Shown here in pieces: positions 7,346 through 12,602 of a DNA stretch of 12,602 bases. Under the pieces are notes generated by a model. That model was not told the origin of the DNA. It was given only the letters and a program-made list of their open reading frames with translations, and did not search any database. Location of the stretch: positions 1 through 12,602 of the forward strand of contig JAGDMY010000011.1 in the NCBI GenBank assembly GCA_017860765.1. The letters are read 5' to 3'. The DNA comes from Chloroflexota bacterium (GTDB lineage Bacteria; Chloroflexota; Dehalococcoidia; Dehalococcoidales; UBA3254). Every line of letters starts with the position of its first letter. The first letter of the stretch is position 1. A program made the translations under genes and the position numbers.

Positions 7346-8392
7346 GTGATTAAAAGACGGCTGTCCCAAAAAATCCATATTGGGAGCGTGGCAGTGGGTG
7401 GCGATGCGCCTATCGTGGTACAGTCTATGACTAAGACCGATACCCGCGATGCGCGCGCCACTATCGAGCAAATCCGGGAACTGGAGGACTGCGGGTGTGA
7501 AATAATTCGCTGTGCAGTACCGGACCTGGAAGCCGCCCGCGCTCTGAAGACCATTAAGAAAGGGATCTCCATCCCGCTGGTGGCCGATATTCATTTCGAC
7601 TACCGCCTGGCGCTGGCGGCCCTGGAGGCAGGAGTGGATGGACTGCGCCTCAATCCTGGCAATATCAGCGACCCTGCCAGGGTCTCGGTGATAGTGAAAG
7701 AAGCCAGAGTAAGGCGGGTGCCTATCCGCATCGGTGTCAACTTCGGCTCCTTGCCGCAGGACCTGGACCCCGCACTTTCCCTCCCGCAAAAGATGGCGGC
7801 AGCGGCCCTGCGCCACATCCGAATGCTGGAAGACCTGGACTTCGACCTGATCAAAGTCTCCCTGAAAGCCTTCGATGTGCCCACCACCATACAAGCCTAC
7901 CAGGAGATCGCCGGCCGGATTCCCTATCCCCTGCATATCGGCATTACCGAGGCCGGGACTCCGCGGCAGGGAATGGTCCGCAGTGCGGTGGGGCTGGGAA
8001 TTTTGCTGGACCAAGGGCTGGGCGATACTCTGCGAGTCTCCCTGACTACCCACCCCCGCGAAGAGGTCTTCGCGGCCTATGAAATCCTTAAAAGCCTGAA
8101 TCTGCGGGAGCATGGACCGCTGCTGGTGAGCTGCCCCACCTGCGGCCGCGCCGAGGTGGATGTGGTATCCCTGGCAAATGCGGTCGAAGCACACCTGCTA
8201 AAGATTAAGAAGCCGCTTAAGGTGGCAGTAATGGGCTGCGTGGTTAACGGCCCGGGGGAAGCTAAAGACGCCGACATCGGCGTAGCCTGCGGCCAGGGCA
8301 AGGCAGTTCTATTTAAAAAAGGCCGGCTGCTCCGGACCATCGAGACAGGAGTTATTTTAAGCGAGTTGCTCAGGGAAATTGAGGGAATGTAA
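7346..8392 (+). CDS. ispG: 4-hydroxy-3-methylbut-2-enyl diphosphate synthase (IspG)
   Basis: A 348-residue protein that converts 2-C-methyl-D-erythritol 2,4-cyclodiphosphate to HMBPP in the MEP route to isoprenoids, using a 4Fe-4S cluster. The N-terminal TIM-barrel opens with the family stretch G-x-V-x-V-G-G-D-A-P-I-V-V-Q-S-M-T. The cluster ligands in the C-terminal domain are C263 and C266 (C-P-T-C-G-R), C298 (M-G-C-V-V-N-G-P-G-E) and E305. The short two-domain bacterial form is complete. The GTG start gives the expected N-terminus but has no Shine-Dalgarno sequence; a promoter lies immediately upstream. proS follows after 67 bases. dxr and rseP, often found just before ispG, are absent; the gene is instead divergent from glpX. 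Confidence 0.96.
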   Translation: MIKRRLSQKIHIGSVAVGGDAPIVVQSMTKTDTRDARATIEQIRELEDCGCEIIRCAVPDLEAARALKTIKKGISIPLVADIHFDYRLALAALEAGVDGLRLNPGNISDPARVSVIVKEARVRRVPIRIGVNFGSLPQDLDPALSLPQKMAAAALRHIRMLEDLDFDLIKVSLKAFDVPTTIQAYQEIAGRIPYPLHIGITEAGTPRQGMVRSAVGLGILLDQGLGDTLRVSLTTHPREEVFAAYEILKSLNLREHGPLLVSCPTCGRAEVDVVSLANAVEAHLLKIKKPLKVAVMGCVVNGPGEAKDADIGVACGQGKAVLFKKGRLLRTIETGVILSELLREIEGM

Positions 8393-8444
8393 GGGGAGAG
8401 CAGCTACCTTAGCCGGACTTGAAAAAATTCTTAAGTCTGATTTT

Positions 8445-8452
8445 GGGGGGAG
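8445..8452 (+). promoter_or_regulatory. Ribosome binding site fixing the proS start
   Basis: GGGGGGAG stands 7 bases before the ATG at 8460. The reading frame stays open upstream into ispG (to 8379), so this site and the family N-terminus decide that 8460 is the true start. Confidence 0.6.
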
Positions 8453-8459
8453 TTTAAAC

Positions 8460-10169
8460 ATGCGCGTGTCTAGACTATTCGGCAAGACTTTGAGGGAGGT
8501 CCCGGCAGATGCGGACACTATAAGCCACCAGTATTTGCTGAGGGCAGGCATGATCAGCCAGCTTACCGCTGGAATCTATTCGTTTCTCCCGTTGGGGCAG
8601 CGAATTTTGACCAAGATTGAAAACATCATCCGCGATGAGTCGAATAAAGCGGGCGGACAGGAGGTCATGCTGCCGGTGCTGCACCCGCTGGAAATCTGGC
8701 AGAAATCCGGCCGGGATAGCATCCTGGGCGAAATCCTCTTCCATTTGAAAGACCGCCGCGGCCACGAACTGGTGCTCGGCCCAACCCACGAGGAAATCAT
8801 CACCGACCTGGTAAGCCGCAATGTTCAGAGCTATCGCGACCTGCCCTTAATGCCTTACCAGTTGCATACTAAACTAAGGGATGAGCCCCGTCCGCGCGCC
8901 GGTCTCCTGCGGGTGCGCGAGTTCGTGATGCACGATCTCTACAGCTTCGATGTAGATGAAAAGGGGCTGGACTTGAGCTATGAAAAGATGCGCCAGGCTT
9001 ATAGCAACATTTTCACCCGCTGCGGGCTCCCGGCCATCCTGGTGGAAGCGGACAGCGGCGCCATTGGGGGCAAGGACTCCTACGAGTTCATGCTGGTGGC
9101 CGCCAGCGGGGAGGACGAGATTATCTTTTGCGAAAAGTGTAAATGCGCCGCCAACGTGGAAAAGATGATTGCTGTTAAAAGCCGGATTGAAGTTGAAAAA
9201 CCACTGGCCTTAGAGGAAGTCAGCACCCCTGCCGTATCGACCATTGAGGACCTGGCCAGGTTCCTCAAAGTAGACCCCAGCCGCACCCTGAAGGTCGTGC
9301 TGTATGCGGCCGATAATGAGCCGGTAATGGCATTGATAAGAGGTGACCTGGAAATCAACGAGGTCAAATTGAAGAAGATTTTACATTGTCAAGACCTGCG
9401 CCTGGCCACGGAAGCTGAAGTGGCAGCGGCCGGACTCGTCGCGGGCTTCGTTTCGCCGGTGGGATTGAAAAGCCGCATAAAGGTTATCGGCGATGACTCT
9501 GTGGTGGCGGGGGTCAACTATGTCGCCGGGGCCAACAAGAAGGACACGCACTTTAAAAATGTGAACTATCTTAGGGACTTTAAGGTGGACTTGCTGCAGG
9601 ACATCGCTAAAGCCCGGGCGGGCGATGCCTGTCCGAAGTGTGCCTGTGCCCTGTCTGCCACGCGCGGAATCGAGGTGGGACATATCTTTAAGCTGGGTAC
9701 TCTTTACAGCGAGAAGATGGGGGCCAAATTCATCGACGAAAACGGCGTCTCTAAGCCCTGCGTGATGGGGACTTACGGGATCGGTGTGGGACGCTTGATG
9801 GCTGCTGCCATTGAACAGAACCATGATGATAAGGGAATTATCTGGCCTCTTTCCATCGCCCCTTACCAGGTGCACCTGTGCGGCTTGTTCATGGACAATC
9901 CCAGGGCGGCCGCAGCCGCTGAAAAGCTCTACCAGGATATGGAGGCCCAGGGAATTGAAGTGCTCTTTGACGATCGGGTGGAGTCCCCCGGGGTCAAATT
10001 CAATGATGCTGACCTTATCGGAATACCCCTCAGGGTGACCATCAGCCCCCGCACATTGGAAGGGGATAACGTAGAGTTCAAGCGGCGCCGGGAAAAGAAA
10101 GCACAAATCCTGCCCCTGAGCGCTATCGTAGGGCATCTTAAAACCCTTATTCAGAAAGAGCTAATATAA
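8460..10169 (+). CDS. proS: Prolyl-tRNA synthetase, bacterial type with editing domain (ProS)
   Basis: A 569-residue class II aminoacyl-tRNA synthetase that charges tRNA-Pro. The catalytic core shows G-P-T-H-E-E (107-112), motif 2 as R140-D-E-P-R-P-R-A-G-L-L-R-V-R153-E-F, and motif 3 as G-T-Y-G-I-G-V-G-R445. Between motifs 2 and 3 lies the INS editing domain, roughly residues 224-400, which clears Ala-tRNA-Pro. K278 in a T-L-K-V-V segment matches the position of the E. coli editing lysine (K279). Two C-x2-C pairs flank this domain (F-C-E-K-C and A-C-P-K-C), a possible metal site absent in E. coli. The C-terminal anticodon-binding domain begins near residue 470. The gene is probably cotranscribed with ispG, and possibly with the repeat protein 52 bases downstream. 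Confidence 0.96.
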   Translation: MRVSRLFGKTLREVPADADTISHQYLLRAGMISQLTAGIYSFLPLGQRILTKIENIIRDESNKAGGQEVMLPVLHPLEIWQKSGRDSILGEILFHLKDRRGHELVLGPTHEEIITDLVSRNVQSYRDLPLMPYQLHTKLRDEPRPRAGLLRVREFVMHDLYSFDVDEKGLDLSYEKMRQAYSNIFTRCGLPAILVEADSGAIGGKDSYEFMLVAASGEDEIIFCEKCKCAANVEKMIAVKSRIEVEKPLALEEVSTPAVSTIEDLARFLKVDPSRTLKVVLYAADNEPVMALIRGDLEINEVKLKKILHCQDLRLATEAEVAAAGLVAGFVSPVGLKSRIKVIGDDSVVAGVNYVAGANKKDTHFKNVNYLRDFKVDLLQDIAKARAGDACPKCACALSATRGIEVGHIFKLGTLYSEKMGAKFIDENGVSKPCVMGTYGIGVGRLMAAAIEQNHDDKGIIWPLSIAPYQVHLCGLFMDNPRAAAAAEKLYQDMEAQGIEVLFDDRVESPGVKFNDADLIGIPLRVTISPRTLEGDNVEFKRRREKKAQILPLSAIVGHLKTLIQKELI

Positions 10170-10210
10170 TAAAAAAGGAAGGACCTGATAACAAAATACT
10201 GCAGTGATAC

Positions 10211-10215
10211 GGAGG
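10211..10215 (+). promoter_or_regulatory. Ribosome binding site fixing the start of the repeat protein
   Basis: GGAGG lies 6 bases before the ATG at 10222. A GTG in the same frame at 10204 sits upstream of this site and would waste it, so the ATG is preferred. Confidence 0.65.
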
Positions 10216-10221
10216 CCGGAT

Positions 10222-10518
10222 ATGACAGTCGAACTAAAACTCAGCGTCAACGATGTTCCCATCGATACCGACTATTTCGTGGCGGGATTTATTGATCATA
10301 CCGTCAGCGGCATGATGGAATCCCTGGAGGATACCGGCCCCATAAAGGAGCTAAACCTGCTCGTGGACGGCGACAAGGTCACCATTAATCTGAACGGGGC
10401 CGTGGTCCGCAGCAATGATTTCGTTAACAAAATAATCAAAGCTACCCTTCTGGGGATGGTCTCCGTCCTGAAAGGTGTTAAGGGCGCTCAAAAAGTTAAT
10501 ATTACCCTCCGCAAGTGA
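10222..10518 (+). CDS. Small protein made of two tandem MobB C-terminal-like modules
   Basis: A 98-residue protein I do not recognise as a named family. It has no signal peptide, membrane segment or cysteines. Residues 5-48 and 53-96 align without gaps at a constant 48-residue offset. Nine of 44 positions are identical (N10/58, F19/67, V20/68, I24/72, T27/75, G30/78, M31/79, L35/83, N45/93), and many others are conservative. Each copy looks like strand-helix-strand. The same 44-residue pattern fits the C-terminal extension of MobB at the right end of the window. A link to molybdenum-cofactor handling is therefore possible but inferred. The start at 10222 is chosen over an in-frame GTG at 10204 because of the GGAGG site. 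It follows proS by 52 bases. Confidence 0.8.
   Translation: MTVELKLSVNDVPIDTDYFVAGFIDHTVSGMMESLEDTGPIKELNLLVDGDKVTINLNGAVVRSNDFVNKIIKATLLGMVSVLKGVKGAQKVNITLRK
10234..10365 (+). repeat. Protein-level repeat copy 1 (residues 5-48)
   Basis: First 44-residue module of the small protein. Its pattern is a strand with N10-D11, then F19-V20, a helix with T27-x2-G30-M31-M32-x2-L35, and a closing strand with L44-N45. It is the more divergent of the two copies, lacking the L-K-G turn. The repeat is visible in protein, not as a DNA direct repeat. Confidence 0.7.
10378..10509 (+). repeat. Protein-level repeat copy 2 (residues 53-96)
   Basis: Second 44-residue module: strand with N58-G59, N65-D66-F67-V68, helix with T75-L-L-G78-M79-V and L83-K84-G85-V86, closing strand with V92-N93. 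From memory this copy looks closest to the extension found on many MobB proteins of anaerobes (N-x-F-V ... T-x2-G-M-V ... L-K-G). That comparison was not searched. Confidence 0.7.
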
Positions 10519-10520
10519 GG

Positions 10521-10603
10521 TCCGGTCCCCTCCAAAGTAGATTCCGATCTGCTGCCAGCAGTCGCCGCAGCTCCGGCTAACCTGGGCTGGATCGTAGACC
10601 GGA
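10521..10603 (+). other. Possible structured leader before the thiamine-binding gene
   Basis: The 97-base gap after the repeat gene can fold by eye. TCCGGTC (10521-10527) pairs perfectly with GACCGGA (10597-10603). Inside it CGATC (10545-10549) pairs with GATCG (10590-10594), and CAGCTC (10568-10573) with GGGCTG (10584-10589, one G-U pair). A small TGCT/AGCA hairpin lies at 10550-10560. The outer stem covers the first three bases of the ribosome binding site at 10601-10609. It could be an RNA regulatory element or chance pairing in GC-rich sequence. Confidence 0.3.
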
Positions 10604-10615
10604 GAGGAGCAGAAA

Positions 10616-10924
10616 ATGGCTTTAATGGAAATTACAGTGGTACCTCTGGGTGCAGGCACTTCGCTGAGCAAATACGTCGCCAAAGCCATCAGGGCACTGG
10701 AGAGCGTACCCGAAGTAGACTATGAGCTGACCTCCATGGGGACTATCGTTCTCGGGCGGATGGACCGCTTGCTGGAGGCGGCCCAGAAGATGCATCAGGC
10801 AGTACTGGATGCCGGCGCCCAGCGCGTCGAGACCATCATCCGGATTGACGACCGGCGGGACAAGACCGTCACCCTGGCCAGTAAATTAGCTGCGGTGCAG
10901 AAGGAACTGGGTGACCGGGACTAG
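10616..10924 (+). CDS. MTH1187/YkoF-type thiamine-binding domain protein
   Basis: A 102-residue cytoplasmic protein of the MTH1187 family (formerly DUF77/UPF0045), which forms ferredoxin-like-fold oligomers. Family marks are an N-terminal strand ending in V-P-L-G with G-T-S-L-S-K-Y-V-A, a central Y-E-L-x-x-M-G-T segment, and near the end R-V-E-T-x-I-R-I-D-D-R-R-D-K. Related proteins bind thiamine or its pyrimidine moiety, but the physiological role of the single-domain form is not settled. The ATG follows a strong GGAGAGGAG site at 10601-10609. It stands between the repeat protein and the TauE-like permease; no thiamine biosynthesis or transport gene is visible nearby. Confidence 0.87.
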   Translation: MALMEITVVPLGAGTSLSKYVAKAIRALESVPEVDYELTSMGTIVLGRMDRLLEAAQKMHQAVLDAGAQRVETIIRIDDRRDKTVTLASKLAAVQKELGDRD

Positions 10925-10931
10925 ATAGCAT

Positions 10932-10966
10932 TTGACATTGGCCCCACCCGTGTTATTTGATATAAG
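10932..10966 (+). promoter_or_regulatory. Promoter of the TauE/SafE-like gene
   Basis: A consensus TTGACA lies at 10932-10937. At 16 bases spacing there is TATTTG (10954-10959) preceded by TG; further on, a better hexamer TATAAG (10961-10966) also carries an extended TGA but sits 23 bases from the -35. Either choice puts the transcript start within about seven bases of the ATG at 10973, with no room for a ribosome binding site. Confidence 0.55.
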
Positions 10967-10972
10967 CTATCA

Positions 10973-11800
10973 ATGCCAATCATACAGGTCTTTATTCTGC
11001 TGGCTACCGGCCTGGCTATCGGCCTTATCAGCGGGTTGCTGGGCATCGGCGGTGGTATTATTCTGACGCCGGTTCAATACTGGCTTTACACTTCCAACGG
11101 CTTGAGCACCGACCTGGCCATCAAGATGTCCTTTGCCACTTCCCTGGCGGTAATTTTCCCAACCGCCGCCTCGGGTGTCTGGCAGCACCAGAAGACCGGT
11201 CGCATTTACTGGAAAGCTGCCATCTTTATGGGAACCTTCACCGCTGCCGGCAGTTTTATCGGGGCTTCTTTGGCAGCCTATATCCCGGGCTCAGCCTTGA
11301 AGATTGCTTTCGGCTGCGTAACCCTGGCCGTGGCTATCCGGATGCTGGCGGTTAAAATATCCGACACCGATAACCCCATCCGGGAAAATCTGTGGTTGTG
11401 GTTCGCCCTGGCCTTACCCCTTGGCATAATTACCGGCATTCTGGGGCTCGGTGGCGGCATCTTCGTAGTACCGGTGCTGGTGCTGGTACTCAGGTTTCGC
11501 CTGCACAACGCTATGGCTACCTCACTGGGCATGTTGCTTTTTACCAGCGCCGGCGGCATCGCCGGTTGGGTAATCAACGGGACCCGGGTCGCCAATCTGC
11601 CTCCTTTTAGCATCGGGTATATTTTATGGCCGGCCTTCGTTGTCCTGGCCATTGGCAGCATTACCATGGCACAGGTCGGGGCCCGGGTCGCTCCCAGGGT
11701 CCCCGGTAAATACCTGAACTATGCCTTTGTAGCCCTGCTATTTTACATCAGCCTGGACATGCTCGGCGCTGTGGACTGGATAGTCCATCATTTTTCATAG
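10973..11800 (+). CDS. TauE/SafE-family membrane permease (anion exporter-like)
   Basis: A 275-residue membrane protein with about eight predicted helices in two homologous halves. The family signature occurs twice: G21-L-L-G-I-G-G-G-I near the N-terminus and G155-I-L-G-L-G-G-G-I at the start of the second half, each followed by P-V. This two-fold pattern and the length are typical of TauE/SafE (formerly DUF81) proteins, linked in various bacteria to export or uptake of sulfite, sulfoacetate and other organic anions. The substrate here is unknown. The start is an ATG with no Shine-Dalgarno sequence but a promoter directly upstream. No sulfur-assimilation genes are adjacent. A small hairpin followed by T's overlaps the 3' end. 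Confidence 0.9.
   Translation: MPIIQVFILLATGLAIGLISGLLGIGGGIILTPVQYWLYTSNGLSTDLAIKMSFATSLAVIFPTAASGVWQHQKTGRIYWKAAIFMGTFTAAGSFIGASLAAYIPGSALKIAFGCVTLAVAIRMLAVKISDTDNPIRENLWLWFALALPLGIITGILGLGGGIFVVPVLVLVLRFRLHNAMATSLGMLLFTSAGGIAGWVINGTRVANLPPFSIGYILWPAFVVLAIGSITMAQVGARVAPRVPGKYLNYAFVALLFYISLDMLGAVDWIVHHFS
11772..11795 (+). terminator. Weak intrinsic terminator-like hairpin at the end of the permease gene
   Basis: TGGACT (11772-11777) and AGTCCA (11782-11787) form a 6-bp stem with a GGAT loop, followed three bases later by five T's. It lies inside the last codons of the permease gene. The stem is short and may be fortuitous, but the next gene has its own promoter just downstream. Confidence 0.35.
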
Positions 11801-11820
11801 CCTGTATTAGCGATTATAAT
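11792..11820 (+). promoter_or_regulatory. Promoter of mobB
   Basis: A perfect TATAAT (11815-11820) is preceded, at exactly 17 bases, by TTTTCA (11792-11797), which matches four of six -35 positions. Transcription would begin near 11827, leaving a leader of about 60 bases that ends in the strong ribosome binding site of mobB. Confidence 0.55.
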
Positions 11821-11887
11821 AATCTGAGAGTCCATTTTAGGTTTACCTATCTTTTATCCTTTTTAAAACACCTGAGGAGGAGTCAAG

Positions 11888-12565
11888 ATGCCCGTGATTG
11901 TCTCGATTGTCGGCAAGTCCAGCACCGGGAAAACCACTTTTCTGGAGAAATTGCTCCGCGAGCTGACAGCCCGCGGTAATAAGGTGGCCACCATAAAGCA
12001 TTCCCATCACAGCCTCTCCTTTGATGACCCGAGCAAAGACAGCTATCGCCACGCCCAGGCGGGCGCCGCTGCCACCATGGTCAGTTCCACCACCTCATTC
12101 CAGATTATAAAAGCCGTCCCGCAGGAACTCAGTATTGAGGAATTAGCCCGCAACCTCGGCGAAGAATATGACCTGATACTCACTGAAGGCTTTAGCCGTG
12201 GAAACATGCCCAAGATAGAGATCCACCGCAAGGAAGCCGGGCCTTTGCTGGAAACTGCCACCAGGCTCTTTGCCGTGGTCACGGATGAGCCCCTGGAAAC
12301 TGAAGCCCGGCAATTCGGCTTTGAGGATGTCAAAGGAGTAGCTGACCTTTTGGAGGAGAAGTATATTCGCCCTAATCAGGAAAGGTTCACCCTTTATGTG
12401 GAGGGAGAGAATTTGCCCGCTTCAGCTTTACCGCGCCAGGCCATCGAGGACTTTCTGGCCGCTGTTAACAAAACCCTAAAAGGAGATAGGGAGATCACTG
12501 ACCTTGAGTTCCGCTATTATAAAAGGCGAAATCGAGGTGAGGCGAAAGAAAAAATGGCAGCCTAA
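11888..12565 (+). CDS. mobB: MobB, molybdopterin-guanine dinucleotide biosynthesis GTP-binding protein, with C-terminal extension
   Basis: A 225-residue P-loop protein that assists MobA in turning molybdopterin into the guanine dinucleotide (MGD) cofactor. The Walker A motif is G9-K-S-S-T-G-K-T16; the family segments K-H-S-H-H, D-S-x-R-H-x-x-A-G-A and T-E-G-F follow in order. E. coli MobB is about 175 residues; here roughly 60 more follow the GTPase domain. Residues 167-210 of this tail match the two modules of the 98-residue protein encoded at 10222-10518, with L-K-G at 197-199. The ATG follows a strong GAGGAGG site. MGD is what the molybdopterin oxidoreductase in this window should need. 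No mobA is visible; the window ends 37 bases after the stop. Confidence 0.92.
   Translation: MPVIVSIVGKSSTGKTTFLEKLLRELTARGNKVATIKHSHHSLSFDDPSKDSYRHAQAGAAATMVSSTTSFQIIKAVPQELSIEELARNLGEEYDLILTEGFSRGNMPKIEIHRKEAGPLLETATRLFAVVTDEPLETEARQFGFEDVKGVADLLEEKYIRPNQERFTLYVEGENLPASALPRQAIEDFLAAVNKTLKGDREITDLEFRYYKRRNRGEAKEKMAA
12386..12517 (+). repeat. Third copy of the 44-residue module, in the MobB tail
   Basis: MobB residues 167-210 align without gaps to both copies in the small protein at 10222-10518. They share 7 of 44 identities with copy 2 (T168, G173, I186, L190, L197, K198, G199) and 6 with copy 1, with matching strand-helix-strand hydrophobicity. Identity is low, so the relationship rests on pattern, equal length and absence of gaps. 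Confidence 0.5.
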
Positions 12566-12602
12566 AGGACTGGTTTGATAAAAACCACAAAATAGAAGGT
12601 TA

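Noticed and set aside
7337..8194. Open frame of about 285 codons antisense to ispG
   Set aside because: It lies opposite unmistakable IspG sequence and crosses its promoter; it is a shadow frame.
8393..8459. T-box or terminator between ispG and proS (GACTT 8416-8420 with AAGTC 8433-8437, then TGATTTT)
   Set aside because: Sixty-seven bases is too short for a T-box leader, no T-box consensus is seen, and the AT-rich bulged stem is too weak to call a terminator.
9381..10136. Open frame of about 250 codons antisense to proS
   Set aside because: The plus strand carries ProRS motif 3 and the anticodon-binding domain; the antisense product resembles nothing and is explained by codon bias.
10578..10603. 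TPP riboswitch-like string (ACCTG, CTGGAT, GTAG in order) before the thiamine-binding gene
   Set aside because: The match covers only fragments of the 3' half of the TPP motif. The conserved CUGAGA element of the 5' half and the AAUGCC segment are missing, so a TPP riboswitch is not supported.
12571..12587. Terminator after mobB (TGGTTT / AAACCA, GATAA loop)
   Set aside because: The 6-bp stem is AT-rich and is followed by CAAAATAG rather than T's, so it does not look like an intrinsic terminator on the plus strand.
1..12602. CRISPR arrays, insertion sequences, tRNA or rRNA genes, phage or defence genes
   Set aside because: No regularly spaced repeats, transposase or integrase motifs, cloverleaf sequences or recognisable defence domains were seen; all long frames are explained by ordinary cellular genes.

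Overview
The window is a compact, gene-dense stretch of bacterial chromosome, moderately GC-rich by eye. It holds twelve protein-coding genes and no gap over 300 bases; the largest is the 215-base divergent region at 4253-4467. A bacterial-type prolyl-tRNA synthetase with an editing insertion and an MEP-pathway IspG argue against an archaeon. A cytoplasmic molybdopterin oxidoreductase, a MobB with a C-terminal extension and an ispG-proS pair suggest an anaerobe. Dehalococcoidia (Chloroflexota) is my best guess, from general gene content and protein character rather than any search, and a Clostridia-like lineage is not excluded. I see no insertion sequence, phage gene, CRISPR array, tRNA or rRNA, so this looks like core chromosome.

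Left part (1-4252): a MarC-family membrane protein (+) meets an M16 zinc peptidase (-) tail to tail, 9 bases apart. Upstream of the peptidase on the minus strand is a 747-residue bis-MGD-type molybdopterin oxidoreductase with one N-terminal 4Fe-4S motif. It has no Tat signal and no electron-transfer partner beside it.

Middle (4253-7345): the divergent region carries a perfect 9-bp inverted repeat overlapping a candidate promoter of the oxidoreductase. An alpha/beta hydrolase and a GalE-like sugar-nucleotide epimerase follow on the plus strand. They converge on class II fructose-1,6-bisphosphatase (glpX, -), which has a good promoter of its own.

Right part (7346-12602, all +): ispG and proS (isoprenoid synthesis, prolyl-tRNA charging), then a 98-residue protein built of two tandem copies of a 44-residue module, an MTH1187/YkoF-type thiamine-binding protein, a TauE/SafE permease, and MobB, the GTP-binding protein of molybdenum cofactor maturation.

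Two things stand out. First, the tandem-repeat protein matches, without gaps, the C-terminal extension of MobB about 1.9 kb downstream. This suggests a small stand-alone relative of a molybdenum-cofactor accessory domain, in a window that also encodes a molybdopterin enzyme. Second, three genes (marC, ispG, tauE-like) have no Shine-Dalgarno sequence but carry a -10-like hexamer 6-9 bases before the start codon. The other genes have clear ribosome binding sites. This is the pattern expected of leaderless transcripts.
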